Assembly: GCF_005222205.1 (NCBI RefSeq)
Contig: NZ_CP032348.1
Coordinates: forward strand, 535,001-599,000
DNA: 64,000 nucleotides
Source: Azospirillum brasilense
Lineage (GTDB): Bacteria > Pseudomonadota > Alphaproteobacteria > Azospirillales > Azospirillaceae
Reading direction: 5' to 3'
The translations under genes were made by a program, and so were the position numbers. The notes under the pieces were generated by a model. That model saw only the letters and a program-made list of their open reading frames with translations. It was not told the DNA's origin and did no database searches. Within the stretch, counting starts at the first letter, position 1, and every line of letters begins with the position of its first letter. Of the stretch, positions 52,305 to 60,257 are shown piece by piece.

Positions 52305-53075
52305 TCAGTCCGCGCCCGGCAGAAGGGGTTTCACCGCCGCGTTGGCGTAGAGGCTGGACAGGAAGGACAGGCGGCCAAGCTCGGCCTTGCCCCAGGCGGG
52401 CAGCGCGCCGGGAACGGCCTGGGACGCGGCGGCCTGGGGGCCGGCGGCCAGCGCCTTCAGGTAATCCATAGCGCCGGCCACCCAGCGCCGGTTGCCGCCG
52501 ACCCGCTCGCGATAGGCCGCCCCGCGCTCCGACTGGGCGGAGTGGTAGCGGGCGATGGCGGCGTCCAGCGATCCCTGCGCGCGGTGCAGGTCGCCCAGGA
52601 AGCGCGCGGCGTAGCGGGCGTTGGCGCGCGGGTCGAAGGCGGTCTCCAGGTCGGGGAAGGCGTCGGGGTGCCATTTCAGATTGACTTGGAGACAGCCGAC
52701 GTCGATGGAGCGCGTGCCCCGCGCCTGCGCGGCCCGCACGAAGGCGATGGCCTCATCCCGCGTCGGGAAGTAGTGGGAGGAGCCTTCGGTGTTGACGGTC
52801 CAGGGCCAGACGGTGAACAGCCGGTCGGCGGTCATCCGCCCGGCCTCGGTGAAGCCCATGGCGAGCAGCATGTGGTCGGTCACCCCGGCCTCGCGCTCCG
52901 CCGCCAGGATGGCGTCGATGCAGGCGGCTTCCGGCGGCAGACTGCGCGCGGGCAGGACGCGCGGCGCGTAGAGGGCGGTTGACCATGTGCCGATCTGCGC
53001 GGCCGGCGGCTTCACCTCCGCGGCGGTCGTGGTCCCGGCCAGGAGCAGCGCCGCCAGTCCGGCCAGCCGCCGCAT
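52305..53075 (-). CDS. Lytic transglycosylase (SLT-like), probably flagellar
   Basis: A 256-aa periplasmic murein hydrolase candidate. Signal peptide about 1-18 (LAGLAALLLAGTTTAAE). A lysozyme-like domain (about 50-190) follows, with the catalytic Glu in LLAMGFTEAGRM and SIDVGCLQVNLKWHPDAF plus ARYAARFLGDLHRAQG, matching the family's GxxQ/N and AR-hairpin motifs. It lies inside the flagellar operon between fliQ and flhA, with a one-base gap to fliQ. It probably opens peptidoglycan for rod growth, a job the short FlgJ cannot do. Confidence 0.82.
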   Translation of the reverse strand: MRRLAGLAALLLAGTTTAAEVKPPAAQIGTWSTALYAPRVLPARSLPPEAACIDAILAAEREAGVTDHMLLAMGFTEAGRMTADRLFTVWPWTVNTEGSSHYFPTRDEAIAFVRAAQARGTRSIDVGCLQVNLKWHPDAFPDLETAFDPRANARYAARFLGDLHRAQGSLDAAIARYHSAQSERGAAYRERVGGNRRWVAGAMDYLKALAAGPQAAASQAVPGALPAWGKAELGRLSFLSSLYANAAVKPLLPGAD

Positions 53076-53076
53076 G

Positions 53077-53343
53077 TCACCGCACCGAGACGATCAGGCT
53101 GCCCAACCGGTCGGCGTAGGTGGTCAGCGCGCCGTACATGAAGGGCAGCGCCAGCACGGTGGTGACCAGGATGGCGACGATCTTCGGGACGAAGGTCAAA
53201 GTCATCTCCTGCACCTGGGTCAGCGCCTGGACCAGCGAGATCGCCACGCCGACCAGCACCGCGACGACCAGCGGCGGCGCGGCGATCAGCAGCATCGTCC
53301 AGATGCCCGTGCGCAGGACTTCCAGCACGTCGGCTTCGTTCAT
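53077..53343 (-). CDS. fliQ: Flagellar biosynthesis protein FliQ
   Basis: Small export-gate protein of 88 aa with two membrane helices (TMLLIAAPPLVVAVLVGVAI about 17-36; IVAILVTTVLALPFMYGALT about 56-75) linked by SLVQALTQVQEMTLTFVPK, in part QALTQVQEMTL, the family signature. ATG at 53341-53343 is chosen because the upstream in-frame stretch is repeat DNA. Followed almost directly by slt. Confidence 0.93.
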   Translation of the reverse strand: MNEADVLEVLRTGIWTMLLIAAPPLVVAVLVGVAISLVQALTQVQEMTLTFVPKIVAILVTTVLALPFMYGALTTYADRLGSLIVSVR

Positions 53344-53366
53344 GGGGGTTCTCCTGGGGGAACGTG

Positions 53367-53479
53367 TTGCCCCCACCCTTCCCACGGCTTCGCCGCGGGC
53401 CCCTTCCCTCCCCCGCTTCGCAAGGGAGGGAGGTCATCCCCTCCCCTGCGTTAGCGGGGGAGGGTCAGGGTGGGGGCAA
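53367..53479. repeat. GC-rich modular palindromic repeat (family I) inside the flagellar operon
   Basis: Begins TTGCCCCCACC and ends GGTGGGGGCAA. Bases 53370-53432 are identical to 9815-9877. It sits between fliE and fliQ, genes on the same strand, so it may split the operon transcript or shape its stability. Confidence 0.75.
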
Positions 53480-53498
53480 TGCGTCCCAACACACGCGC

Positions 53499-53876
53499 TC
53501 AAATCGCCATCCGCATGACGTCCTGATAGGCCTGCACCATGCGATCGCGGATCGACACCACCGTCTGCACGGTCATCTCGGCGGCGAGCACGGAGCGCAC
53601 GACCTCGTGCGTGCCGGCCTTGCCGGTGACGGCGGCGACGGACATGCGCTCGCCCTCGTTCAGCGTCTCCACCGCCTGCGACACCTGACGGTCGAGGAAG
53701 GCGCCGAAGCTGCTCTCCGCCGCCGACGACGCTGACGCCGCCGTCTCGGCGGACGGCGAAGACGCGGAAGCCGCCGCGGCGGGCGGCGTGGCGAGCGAGG
53801 CGGCGGGCGCCGGCTGGGCCAGGGGCGCGCGGTGGAGGCCGTAGGCGGCGGCGGCGCGGCCGATGGGTTCGATCAT
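53499..53876 (-). CDS. fliE: Flagellar hook-basal body complex protein FliE
   Basis: Joins the MS ring to the rod; exported early. 125 aa. A low-complexity Ala/Ser/Pro stretch (about 20-50) is followed by the conserved C-terminal part, FGAFLDRQVSQAVETLNEGE and VVRSVLAAEMTVQTVVSIRD, in part EMTVQTVVSIRDRMV, typical of FliE. It follows flgC by 14 bases. Confidence 0.92.
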   Translation of the reverse strand: MIEPIGRAAAAYGLHRAPLAQPAPAASLATPPAAAASASSPSAETAASASSAAESSFGAFLDRQVSQAVETLNEGERMSVAAVTGKAGTHEVVRSVLAAEMTVQTVVSIRDRMVQAYQDVMRMAI

Positions 53877-53890
53877 GCTCTTGGGTCTCC

Positions 53891-54310
53891 TCAGCCGCGC
53901 AGAAGGTCGATCATGCGGCTCATCATGCTGCGCGACTGCTCGATGACGTTGACGCTCGCCTCGAAGGACCGGCTGGCCTCGCGCATGTCCATCATCTCGA
54001 TCAGCGGCTGGACGTTCGGGCGCTTGACGTAGCCCTTCTCGTCGGCGGCGGGGTGCGAGGGCTCGTAGACAAGCTGGAAGTCGCTGCGGTCGCGCCCGAT
54101 CTGCTTGACCTTCACAAGCTCCGACCCGGCGGCACGGTCCATCGCGGTGGCGAAGGAGACGGTCTTGCGGCGGTAGGGATCGCCGCCCGCCGTCATGGCG
54201 GTGGAATCGGCGTTGGCGATGTTCTCGGCGACCACGCGCAGCCGGGTGCCCTGCGCCTGCAGGCCCGAACTGGCGATCCGCATCGTCGCGGCCAGGGGAT
54301 CGGTGAGCAT
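53891..54310 (-). CDS. flgC: Flagellar basal-body rod protein FlgC
   Basis: Proximal rod subunit, 139 aa, normal length. It has the rod-family N-terminus ASSGLQAQGTRLRVVAENIANADST (in part RVVAENIANADST) and VYEPSHPAADEKGYVKRPNV, a FlgC hallmark. EASRSFEASVNVIEQSRSMM is the C-terminal coiled-coil. It follows flgB by 20 bases. Confidence 0.95.
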   Translation of the reverse strand: MLTDPLAATMRIASSGLQAQGTRLRVVAENIANADSTAMTAGGDPYRRKTVSFATAMDRAAGSELVKVKQIGRDRSDFQLVYEPSHPAADEKGYVKRPNVQPLIEMMDMREASRSFEASVNVIEQSRSMMSRMIDLLRG

Positions 54311-54330
54311 GGGAAGGACTCCGGATATCG

Positions 54331-54723
54331 TCAGCCGGCGCGCCAGGCGGCGCGCAGGATCTGCAGGTTGCGCTGGAACAGGCCGGCGGTCAGGGCGAAG
54401 GCGTCGCGCGTCTCGCTGCCCTTGTTCATCTCCTGCTCAAGCGATACGGCGTTGCCGTCCGGCGTGGTTTCCCACTGCTCGGGCTTGCGCGCCTCCTGCA
54501 CCGCGCCGGACGGGTTGAAGCCCGTCAGGTGCATCGGCGAAGTGAGCGCGGGCGCCACCGTCTGCGGGCCGTCCATCAGCGCCGCGAAGGGCTTCAGGTC
54601 CTTCGGCTGATAGCCGGGCGTGTTGGCGTTCACGACGTTGGCGGCGATCAGCTTCTGCCGCTCCGCCAAGTAATCGAGGCGCGCGCCGGTCAGCCGAAAC
54701 ACCGAAATATTGCTAAAATCCAT
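54331..54723 (-). CDS. flgB: Flagellar basal-body rod protein FlgB
   Basis: Proximal rod subunit, 130 aa, first gene of the minus-strand flagellar operon. The N-terminus RQKLIAANVVNANTPGYQPK is the rod/hook signature. The C-terminus FALTAGLFQRNLQILRAAWR is a matching helix. Divergent from fliI across a 125-base gap that holds the shared TTTAAA-box. Confidence 0.93.
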   Translation of the reverse strand: MDFSNISVFRLTGARLDYLAERQKLIAANVVNANTPGYQPKDLKPFAALMDGPQTVAPALTSPMHLTGFNPSGAVQEARKPEQWETTPDGNAVSLEQEMNKGSETRDAFALTAGLFQRNLQILRAAWRAG

Positions 54724-54780
54724 TGGAACGGCCCTATCGCGAAGCCGGAAAGCAAGGCAGGGCCAAGATGACTCCCGGCG

Positions 54781-54799
54781 TTTAAAACCGGATTTAAAA
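54781..54799. promoter_or_regulatory. Flagellar TTTAAA-box (flgB / fliI divergent region)
   Basis: TTTAAAACCGGATTTAAAA, a near-perfect palindrome centred in the gap between divergent flgB (58 bases away) and fliI (50 bases away). It is the clearest copy of the motif. Confidence 0.65.
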
Positions 54800-54848
54800 T
54801 CCTCGTGTCAGGATCGAGCCGTTCCGACACGGCGGAGACGTCCCGGCA

Positions 54849-56189
54849 ATGCGCGTGCTTTCCAACCTTCTGTCCGAGATCGAGCGGATGCCGACCCGAT
54901 CCTGGCGCGGCGAGATCCGCAGCGCCGCCGGCATGACGCTGGAGGTGGAGGGACTGCGCCGCGTCCTGGCGGTGGGCGACAAATGCTGGGCCGAGACGGC
55001 GCGCGGCCAGCGCCTGCTGTGCGAGACGATCGGCTTCCGCCAGGGCCGCACGCTGCTGATGGCCTTCGACAATCTGGACGGCGTGGCGGAGGGCTGCGCC
55101 GCCGTCACCGACGACACCGCCTTCACGCTGCGCCCCGGCCCCGGCTGGCTGGGCCGCGTCGTCAACGCGCTGGGGGAGCCGATCGATGGGCGCGGCCCCT
55201 TGCGCAACGGCCACCACGCCCGTCCGCTGCGCGCCGCCCCGCCGCCGGCCTACGCGCGCCGCCGGGTCGGGGCGAAGATGGACACCGGCGTGCGCGCCAT
55301 CGACGTCTTCACGCCGATCTGCCGCGGCCAGCGCATGGGTGTCTTCGCCGGGTCGGGCGTCGGCAAATCGACGCTGCTGTCGATGGTCGCCCGCCACGCC
55401 GGAGCCGACGCCATCGTGATCGGGCTGGTCGGGGAGCGTGGGCGCGAGGTGCAGGAGTTCATCCAGGACGACCTGGGCGCCGACGGCCTCGCCCGCTCCG
55501 TCGTCGTGGTCGCCACCTCGGACGAGCCGCCGCTGATGCGCCGGCAGGCCGCCCATCTCTGCCTGACCGTGGCGGAGGAGTTGCGCGACCGCGGTCTGCA
55601 TGTCCTCTGCCTGATCGACAGCGTGACGCGCTTCGCCATGGCCCAGCGCGAGATCGGGCTGGCAGCCGGGGAGCCGCCGACCGCCAAGAGCTACCCGCCC
55701 AGCGTCTTCGCCGAGCTGCCCAAGCTGATGGAGCGCGCCGGACCGGGTTCGGAGGGCCAGGGCGACATCACCGGCATCTTCACCGTGCTGGTCGACGGCG
55801 ACGACCACGACGAGCCCATCGCCGACGCGGTGCGCGGCATCCTCGACGGCCACATCGTGCTGGACCGCCGCATCGCCGAGCAGGGCCGCTACCCCGCCGT
55901 CAACGTGCTGCGCAGCGTGTCGCGCCTGCTGCCCGGCTGCCACACGGCGGAGCAGAACGCCCTGCTGCACCGCGCGCGGAGCCTCGCCGCCACCTACGAC
56001 AACATGCGGGAGCTGGTGCGCATCGGCGCTTACAAGCAGGGCACCGACGCGGAGGTGGACGGCGCCGTCGCGCTGAACCCGGCGCTGGAGGAGTTCCTGC
56101 GCCAGGGCAAGGACGACGCCACGCCGTCCCCCGAGTCCTTCCGAATCCTCGACCGCATCCTCGCCGTTCCCGCCGGAGCCACGCCATGA
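54849..56189 (+). CDS. fliI: Flagellum-specific ATPase FliI
   Basis: Cytosolic hexameric ATPase of the flagellar type III export system, 446 aa. Walker A is at about 166-175 (FAGSGVGKST). Walker B and sensor region follow in LHVLCLIDSVTRFAMAQREI, in part LCLIDSVTRFAMAQRE. VGERGREVQEFIQDDLG and the C-terminal RIAEQGRYPAVNVLRSVSR are family hallmarks. The stop overlaps the next gene by ATGA. Divergent from flgB. Confidence 0.96.
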   Translation: MRVLSNLLSEIERMPTRSWRGEIRSAAGMTLEVEGLRRVLAVGDKCWAETARGQRLLCETIGFRQGRTLLMAFDNLDGVAEGCAAVTDDTAFTLRPGPGWLGRVVNALGEPIDGRGPLRNGHHARPLRAAPPPAYARRRVGAKMDTGVRAIDVFTPICRGQRMGVFAGSGVGKSTLLSMVARHAGADAIVIGLVGERGREVQEFIQDDLGADGLARSVVVVATSDEPPLMRRQAAHLCLTVAEELRDRGLHVLCLIDSVTRFAMAQREIGLAAGEPPTAKSYPPSVFAELPKLMERAGPGSEGQGDITGIFTVLVDGDDHDEPIADAVRGILDGHIVLDRRIAEQGRYPAVNVLRSVSRLLPGCHTAEQNALLHRARSLAATYDNMRELVRIGAYKQGTDAEVDGAVALNPALEEFLRQGKDDATPSPESFRILDRILAVPAGATP

Positions 56190-56794
56190 CCAACGCCACC
56201 GCACTCGCCACCCGCGCGCTTGCCCCGACCACCGCCGCACGGGACGCCGTGAAAGCTCCGGCAAAGCAGGAGGGGACGGACCTCGGCCTGGGTTTCGGCG
56301 ACCTGCTGGACGCGGTGAACCCGCTGCAACATCTGCCGGGGGTGTCGCAGGTCTACCGCCACGCCACCGGCGACGAGATCGGCCTGCCGGCGCGGCTGGC
56401 CGGCGGCTTCCTGTTCGGCGGCCCCATCGGCCTGCTGGGCAGCGCCGCCATGGCCGCCTTCGAGGCGGTGACCGGCGACGACCCGCTCGGCCACCTCGTC
56501 ACGCTGGCCGAGGGCGGCGCAGAAGAGACGAAGGCCCCGGCGAAGGACGTGCCGTCCAACGCCCCGCCCCTGCCCTTCCTCGCCGGCGCGGCGCAGGAGC
56601 CGCCGGCGGACCATCGCCCGTCCCCGGCCGTGCTGGCGGAGGCGCTCGCCCGCAAGACGCCGGGCACCGACGACGCCGCGGATAAGGCGGACAAGGCGGC
56701 GCCCAAGGCGGAGCAGCCCGCCCCGCAAATCCTGGCGAAGCTCTACGAGCTGCACGCCACCCAGCCGGCGGACCGCCCGGCCGTCCGCCTCTGA
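56186..56794 (+). CDS. Hypothetical protein coupled to fliI
   Basis: A 202-aa protein whose start overlaps the fliI stop (ATGA), implying translational coupling. Residues about 30-110 are a hydrophobic/Gly-rich segment (GFGDLLDAVNPLQHLPGVSQ, LAGGFLFGGPIGLLGSAAMA). The C-terminal half is Ala/Pro/Lys-rich and probably disordered, ending with a short helix (QILAKLYELHATQ). It sits where fliJ often lies but does not look like FliJ, which is a coiled coil. I do not recognise the family. Confidence 0.7.
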   Translation: MTNATALATRALAPTTAARDAVKAPAKQEGTDLGLGFGDLLDAVNPLQHLPGVSQVYRHATGDEIGLPARLAGGFLFGGPIGLLGSAAMAAFEAVTGDDPLGHLVTLAEGGAEETKAPAKDVPSNAPPLPFLAGAAQEPPADHRPSPAVLAEALARKTPGTDDAADKADKAAPKAEQPAPQILAKLYELHATQPADRPAVRL

Positions 56795-56800
56795 CTCCGG

Positions 56801-57673
56801 TCAGCGCAGCGCCTTCGCCAGCGCGTCCATGAACAGCCGCACCTTCGGCGGCACGAAGCGCGCCGAGGGATGGACGCCCCACACCGCCAGCGGCTCAAGC
56901 TCGCCGTCGCAGAGGCGGAGCGCGACCAGCGCGCCTTGCGCCACCTCCTCCCGCACGTCCCACTCGGACAGGATGGCAATGCCGAGCCCGGCGAGGCAGA
57001 TGTCCCGCAACCCCTCGATGGAGTTGGCGGTGAAACGGCCGCGCACCCGGATGCGCCGCTCCCGCCCGTCGCCCGCGAAGCTCCAATGGGTCGTGCCGGA
57101 CAGGCACAGGCACTCGTGCTCCGCCAGATCGACGGTGGCGGCGGGCGTCCCTCTGGCCGCCAGATAGCCGGGCGTGGCGTAGAGGCCCCGCGGGTTGTCG
57201 GCCAGCCGCCGCGCGATCAGCGCGCTGTCCTTCAGATGAGCGATGCGGATGGCGAGGTCGATGCCCTGCCCGACGATGTCCACCACCGTGTCGGTCAGCA
57301 GCAGATCGACCGAGACCTGCGGGTTGTCTTTCAGGAAGTCCGCGACCACCGGCACCACCACCTTGCGCCCGAAGGCGGCGGAGGCGGTCAGCCGCAGCAG
57401 CCCCGACGCCCCGGCGGAGGACGGGCGGACGCTGGCCCGCGCCGCCGCCTCGTTCTCCAGCATCGCCTGGGCGAAGGGCAGCATCGCCTCCCCCTCCGGC
57501 GTCAGGGCAAGGGAGCGGGTGGTCCGCTGCATCAGCCGCGCCCCCATGGCCTCCTCCAGCGCGGACAGCCGCCGCGTCGCCATCAGCGGCGAGATGCCCA
57601 GCCGCCGCGCCGCCCCGGCGAGGCTGCCGGCCTGGGCGGCTTCCACCAGAACAGCGAGTCCGGCGAGGTCCAT
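56801..57673 (-). CDS. LysR-family transcriptional regulator
   Basis: A 290-aa LTTR. The N-terminal helix-turn-helix is at about 1-62 (FVEAAQ-type start LAGLAVLVEAAQAGSLAGAA, then RRLGISPLMATRRLSALEEA). The substrate-binding domain fills about 90-290 (LLRLTASAAFGRKVVVPVVA). ATG at 57671-57673 gives the standard LysR N-terminus; a slightly longer start at 57700 is possible. Divergent from an MFS transporter gene, so it probably controls that gene in response to an unknown inducer. Confidence 0.92.
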   Translation of the reverse strand: MDLAGLAVLVEAAQAGSLAGAARRLGISPLMATRRLSALEEAMGARLMQRTTRSLALTPEGEAMLPFAQAMLENEAAARASVRPSSAGASGLLRLTASAAFGRKVVVPVVADFLKDNPQVSVDLLLTDTVVDIVGQGIDLAIRIAHLKDSALIARRLADNPRGLYATPGYLAARGTPAATVDLAEHECLCLSGTTHWSFAGDGRERRIRVRGRFTANSIEGLRDICLAGLGIAILSEWDVREEVAQGALVALRLCDGELEPLAVWGVHPSARFVPPKVRLFMDALAKALR

Positions 57674-57768
57674 TGCTTCACATTCCGACATACAGGCCAT
57701 TCATTCTGCATGACTGATGCGGATTGTGAAAGTGCGATAGGGTCCGTTCCAAGGTTTTCGCACGTTGA

Positions 57769-57886
57769 GAACCCCTCTCCCGCCCCGGAAGGGTGAGGGT
57801 GCCGCCAAGGATCAGCGCTTCGATCCTTGGCGGCACCCTCACCCGGCGCCTCCGGCGCCACCCTCTCCCGGGGCGGGAGAGGGATT
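57769..57886. repeat. GC-rich palindromic repeat (family II) with a 23-bp perfect stem
   Basis: Bases 57791-57813 are a perfect reverse complement of 57822-57844, with an 8-base loop. Outer arms CCCCTCTCCCGCCCCGG and CCCTCTCCCGGGGCGGGAGA add a second pairing layer, and GGCGCCTCCGGCGCC a third. It lies in the lysR-MFS divergent gap, 20 bases before the MFS start. Confidence 0.8.
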
Positions 57887-57905
57887 GTCGGAAAGGACCC
57901 CCGTC

Positions 57906-59102
57906 ATGAGCATCACCGACACAATGCCCCACACATCGACCCACGCACCGGAACAGACCCGGCTCGGGCGCGGGCTGACCTTCGCCATGGCCACCGCCGC
58001 GGGGCTGGCCGTCGCGAACATCTACTACAACCAGCCCATGCTGGGCCTGATCGAGGGCGACCTGCCCGGCCCGCTGACCGGCATGATCCCGACCGCCACG
58101 CAGCTCGGCTACGCCGCCGGACTGCTTCTGCTGGTGCCGCTGGGCGATCTGGTGGAGCGGCGGCGGCTGATCGTCGGGCAGTTCCTGCTGCTCGCCGCGG
58201 CGCTGGTCGCGACGGCGCTGGCGCAGGGTCCCGCCCTGCTGGTCGCCGCCTCGCTGCTGCTCGGCGTCTCGGCGACGGTGGCGCAGCAGATCGTCCCCTT
58301 CGCCGCGCATCTCGCCTCGCCGCAGCGGCGCGGGGCGGCGGTGGGGACCGTCATGTCGGGGGTGCTGACCGGCATCCTGCTCAGCCGCACGCTGGCCGGC
58401 TTCGTCGGCACGCATGAGGGCTGGCGCGCCATGTTCTGGCTGGCCGTGCCGCTGGCGCTGGCTGCGGCCGCGCTGATGGCCGTCATGCTGCCGCGCAGCC
58501 ACCCGAACGCGACCCTGCGCTACCCGGCGCTGATGCGCTCGCTGGTCCATCTGTGGCGGGAGTTCCCGGCGCTGCGGCTGGCCGCGGTCACCCAGGGGCT
58601 GCTGTTCGCCGCCTTCACCACCTTCTGGACCATTCTGGCGCTGCGTCTGGCCGAGCCGCGCTTCGGCCTGGGCGCCGACGCGGCGGGGCTGTTCGGCATC
58701 GTCGGCGCGGTCGGTATCCTGGCCGCCCCGATGGCCGGACGGATCGCCGACCGCAGCGGGCCGCACCGGGTGATCCTGCTGGGCACGCTGCTGACGCTCG
58801 CCTCCTGGCTGCTGTTCGGGCTGTGGACGTCGGTCGCCGGCCTGGTCGCCGGGGTGATCCTGCTCGACTTCGCGGTCCAGGCGGCGCTGGTGTCGAACCA
58901 GCACATCGTCTACGCCCTGCGCCCCGAGGCCCGCGCCCGGCTGAACACCATCTTCATGGGCGGCATGTTCCTGGGCGGCGCGCTGGGGTCGAGCGCGGCG
59001 ACGCTGGCCTGGAACGCCGGGGGCTGGACCGCCGTGACCGGCCTGGGCATCGCCGTCGCCGCGGCGGCCACCGCCCTCCAGCTCGCCGCTCGGCGCCGGT
59101 AA
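57906..59102 (+). CDS. MFS transporter
   Basis: Inner-membrane major-facilitator protein, 398 aa, twelve predicted helices. IYYNQPMLGLIEGDLPG near the N-terminus and LLLVPLGDLVERRRLIVGQF (the loop 2-3 motif, in part PLGDLVERRRLI) are typical of the YnfM/arabinose-efflux-like drug exporters. Substrate unknown. ATG at 57906 has GGAAAGGA upstream. Paired with a divergent lysR. Confidence 0.9.
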   Translation: MSITDTMPHTSTHAPEQTRLGRGLTFAMATAAGLAVANIYYNQPMLGLIEGDLPGPLTGMIPTATQLGYAAGLLLLVPLGDLVERRRLIVGQFLLLAAALVATALAQGPALLVAASLLLGVSATVAQQIVPFAAHLASPQRRGAAVGTVMSGVLTGILLSRTLAGFVGTHEGWRAMFWLAVPLALAAAALMAVMLPRSHPNATLRYPALMRSLVHLWREFPALRLAAVTQGLLFAAFTTFWTILALRLAEPRFGLGADAAGLFGIVGAVGILAAPMAGRIADRSGPHRVILLGTLLTLASWLLFGLWTSVAGLVAGVILLDFAVQAALVSNQHIVYALRPEARARLNTIFMGGMFLGGALGSSAATLAWNAGGWTAVTGLGIAVAAAATALQLAARRR

Positions 59103-59134
59103 GGGGGCCAGAAAATTGGAAGATCGGGGGGGCC

Positions 59135-60217
59135 TCAGCGCCCCCCGCTCCGCGCCGAGCGTTCCAGGGAGCGGATGTGGGACAGGCCCGGCAGGATCTC
59201 GGAGCGGATGAACTCCAGCCGGCGGACCGGGCCGCCGCCGCTGGAGAAACGGGCTTTCCACAGGGCCATCTTCACCGCCAGCCCGCACAGCACCCCGCCG
59301 ATGGTGACGTGATGGTTGGTGATCAGGTCGCGGATGCTGCGGAAGCTCTGGGCGTTGATGTTGCGCCAGAAATCCTTGGAGCGATTGTCGAAGCTCTCGA
59401 ACCGCCCGGTGATGGAGGCGGCGATCTCCGTCAGGTCGCGCCCCACCTCGTCGAGCATCCGGGAGTGGCGGGCGTCGCGGCGGACCTCGCTGAAGCCGCG
59501 CACCGCGTCCATCCAGGCCAGGAAGGCCTGCACGTCGGGCACGATCTCGTCCAGGCACTGCTTGAAATAGGCCAGCGACAGGAAGATGTCGCCGTACTCT
59601 TCCAGGAAGGCCGGGATGTCGGCCATGGCGATGTCCAGCCGGTCGGCCATCATGGTCAGCCGGCGGCGCACCTCCGCCAGATCGGGTTCGGCGAACAGGC
59701 GGATCAGGTCCTCGACATTCTGCACCTGCACGTCGTCGCTGCCGTAGACGCTTTCGATCAGCGGCCGCGTGAAGACGCGCATGTAGCGGGTCAATTGCTC
59801 GCGGCGGCGTTGCGACAGGCGGAGCGCGGCGTGCTCGTCCACCGCGATCTTCAGGCGGCGCAGCTCGATGCGCAGGGAATAGACGTCGAAGCTGGCGGCC
59901 TGGGCGATCTGCCCGATCATCAGCAGGTCGCGGTCCAGCTCGGGCGAGCGGTTGCCGAAATGCAGCGGCAATTGGCTGGGCATCACCTGCCCGCTGCCGG
60001 CGTGGACGTCGTTGAACAGCTCCACCACCGTCTGGAGCCGGACATTCTTGATGAGCCGCGCCCGGCGCAGGCCCGGGGTCTCCAGCGGCAGGATGGTCAT
60101 CGGCAAAATGTGGAGGGAGTCGCGGGCCGTATCCTCGTCCCGGTCGTCCGGGCCGGGCAGCAGGGCCACGACGTGCGGCCAGGCGCCCGGCGGCCTGGCC
60201 TGTCGGCTCGGCTGCAC
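59135..60217 (-). CDS. Hypothetical protein in the flagellar region
   Basis: A 360-aa protein I do not recognise. It is mostly helical, with segments such as RLSQRRREQLTRYMRVFTRP and YGDIFLSLAYFKQCLDEIVP. A short hydrophobic stretch (about 318-330, VTIGGVLCGLAVKMAL) may be a membrane or buried helix. GTG at 60215-60217 is chosen because GGGAG lies about 7 bases before it; an internal ATG at 60100 has no ribosome-binding site. It follows the DUF1217 gene on the same strand after 40 bases, so it may belong to the flagellin operon. Confidence 0.7.
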   Translation of the reverse strand: MQPSRQARPPGAWPHVVALLPGPDDRDEDTARDSLHILPMTILPLETPGLRRARLIKNVRLQTVVELFNDVHAGSGQVMPSQLPLHFGNRSPELDRDLLMIGQIAQAASFDVYSLRIELRRLKIAVDEHAALRLSQRRREQLTRYMRVFTRPLIESVYGSDDVQVQNVEDLIRLFAEPDLAEVRRRLTMMADRLDIAMADIPAFLEEYGDIFLSLAYFKQCLDEIVPDVQAFLAWMDAVRGFSEVRRDARHSRMLDEVGRDLTEIAASITGRFESFDNRSKDFWRNINAQSFRSIRDLITNHHVTIGGVLCGLAVKMALWKARFSSGGGPVRRLEFIRSEILPGLSHIRSLERSARSGGR

Positions 60218-60257
60218 AGCCAGTCTCCCGGAATTCGGCTTGCCGGAACGCCGCCGC

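Noticed and set aside
57791..57844. Intrinsic terminator for the lysR or MFS gene
   Set aside because: The hairpin lies in a divergent upstream region and has no T-run on either side, so termination of either gene is not its role.
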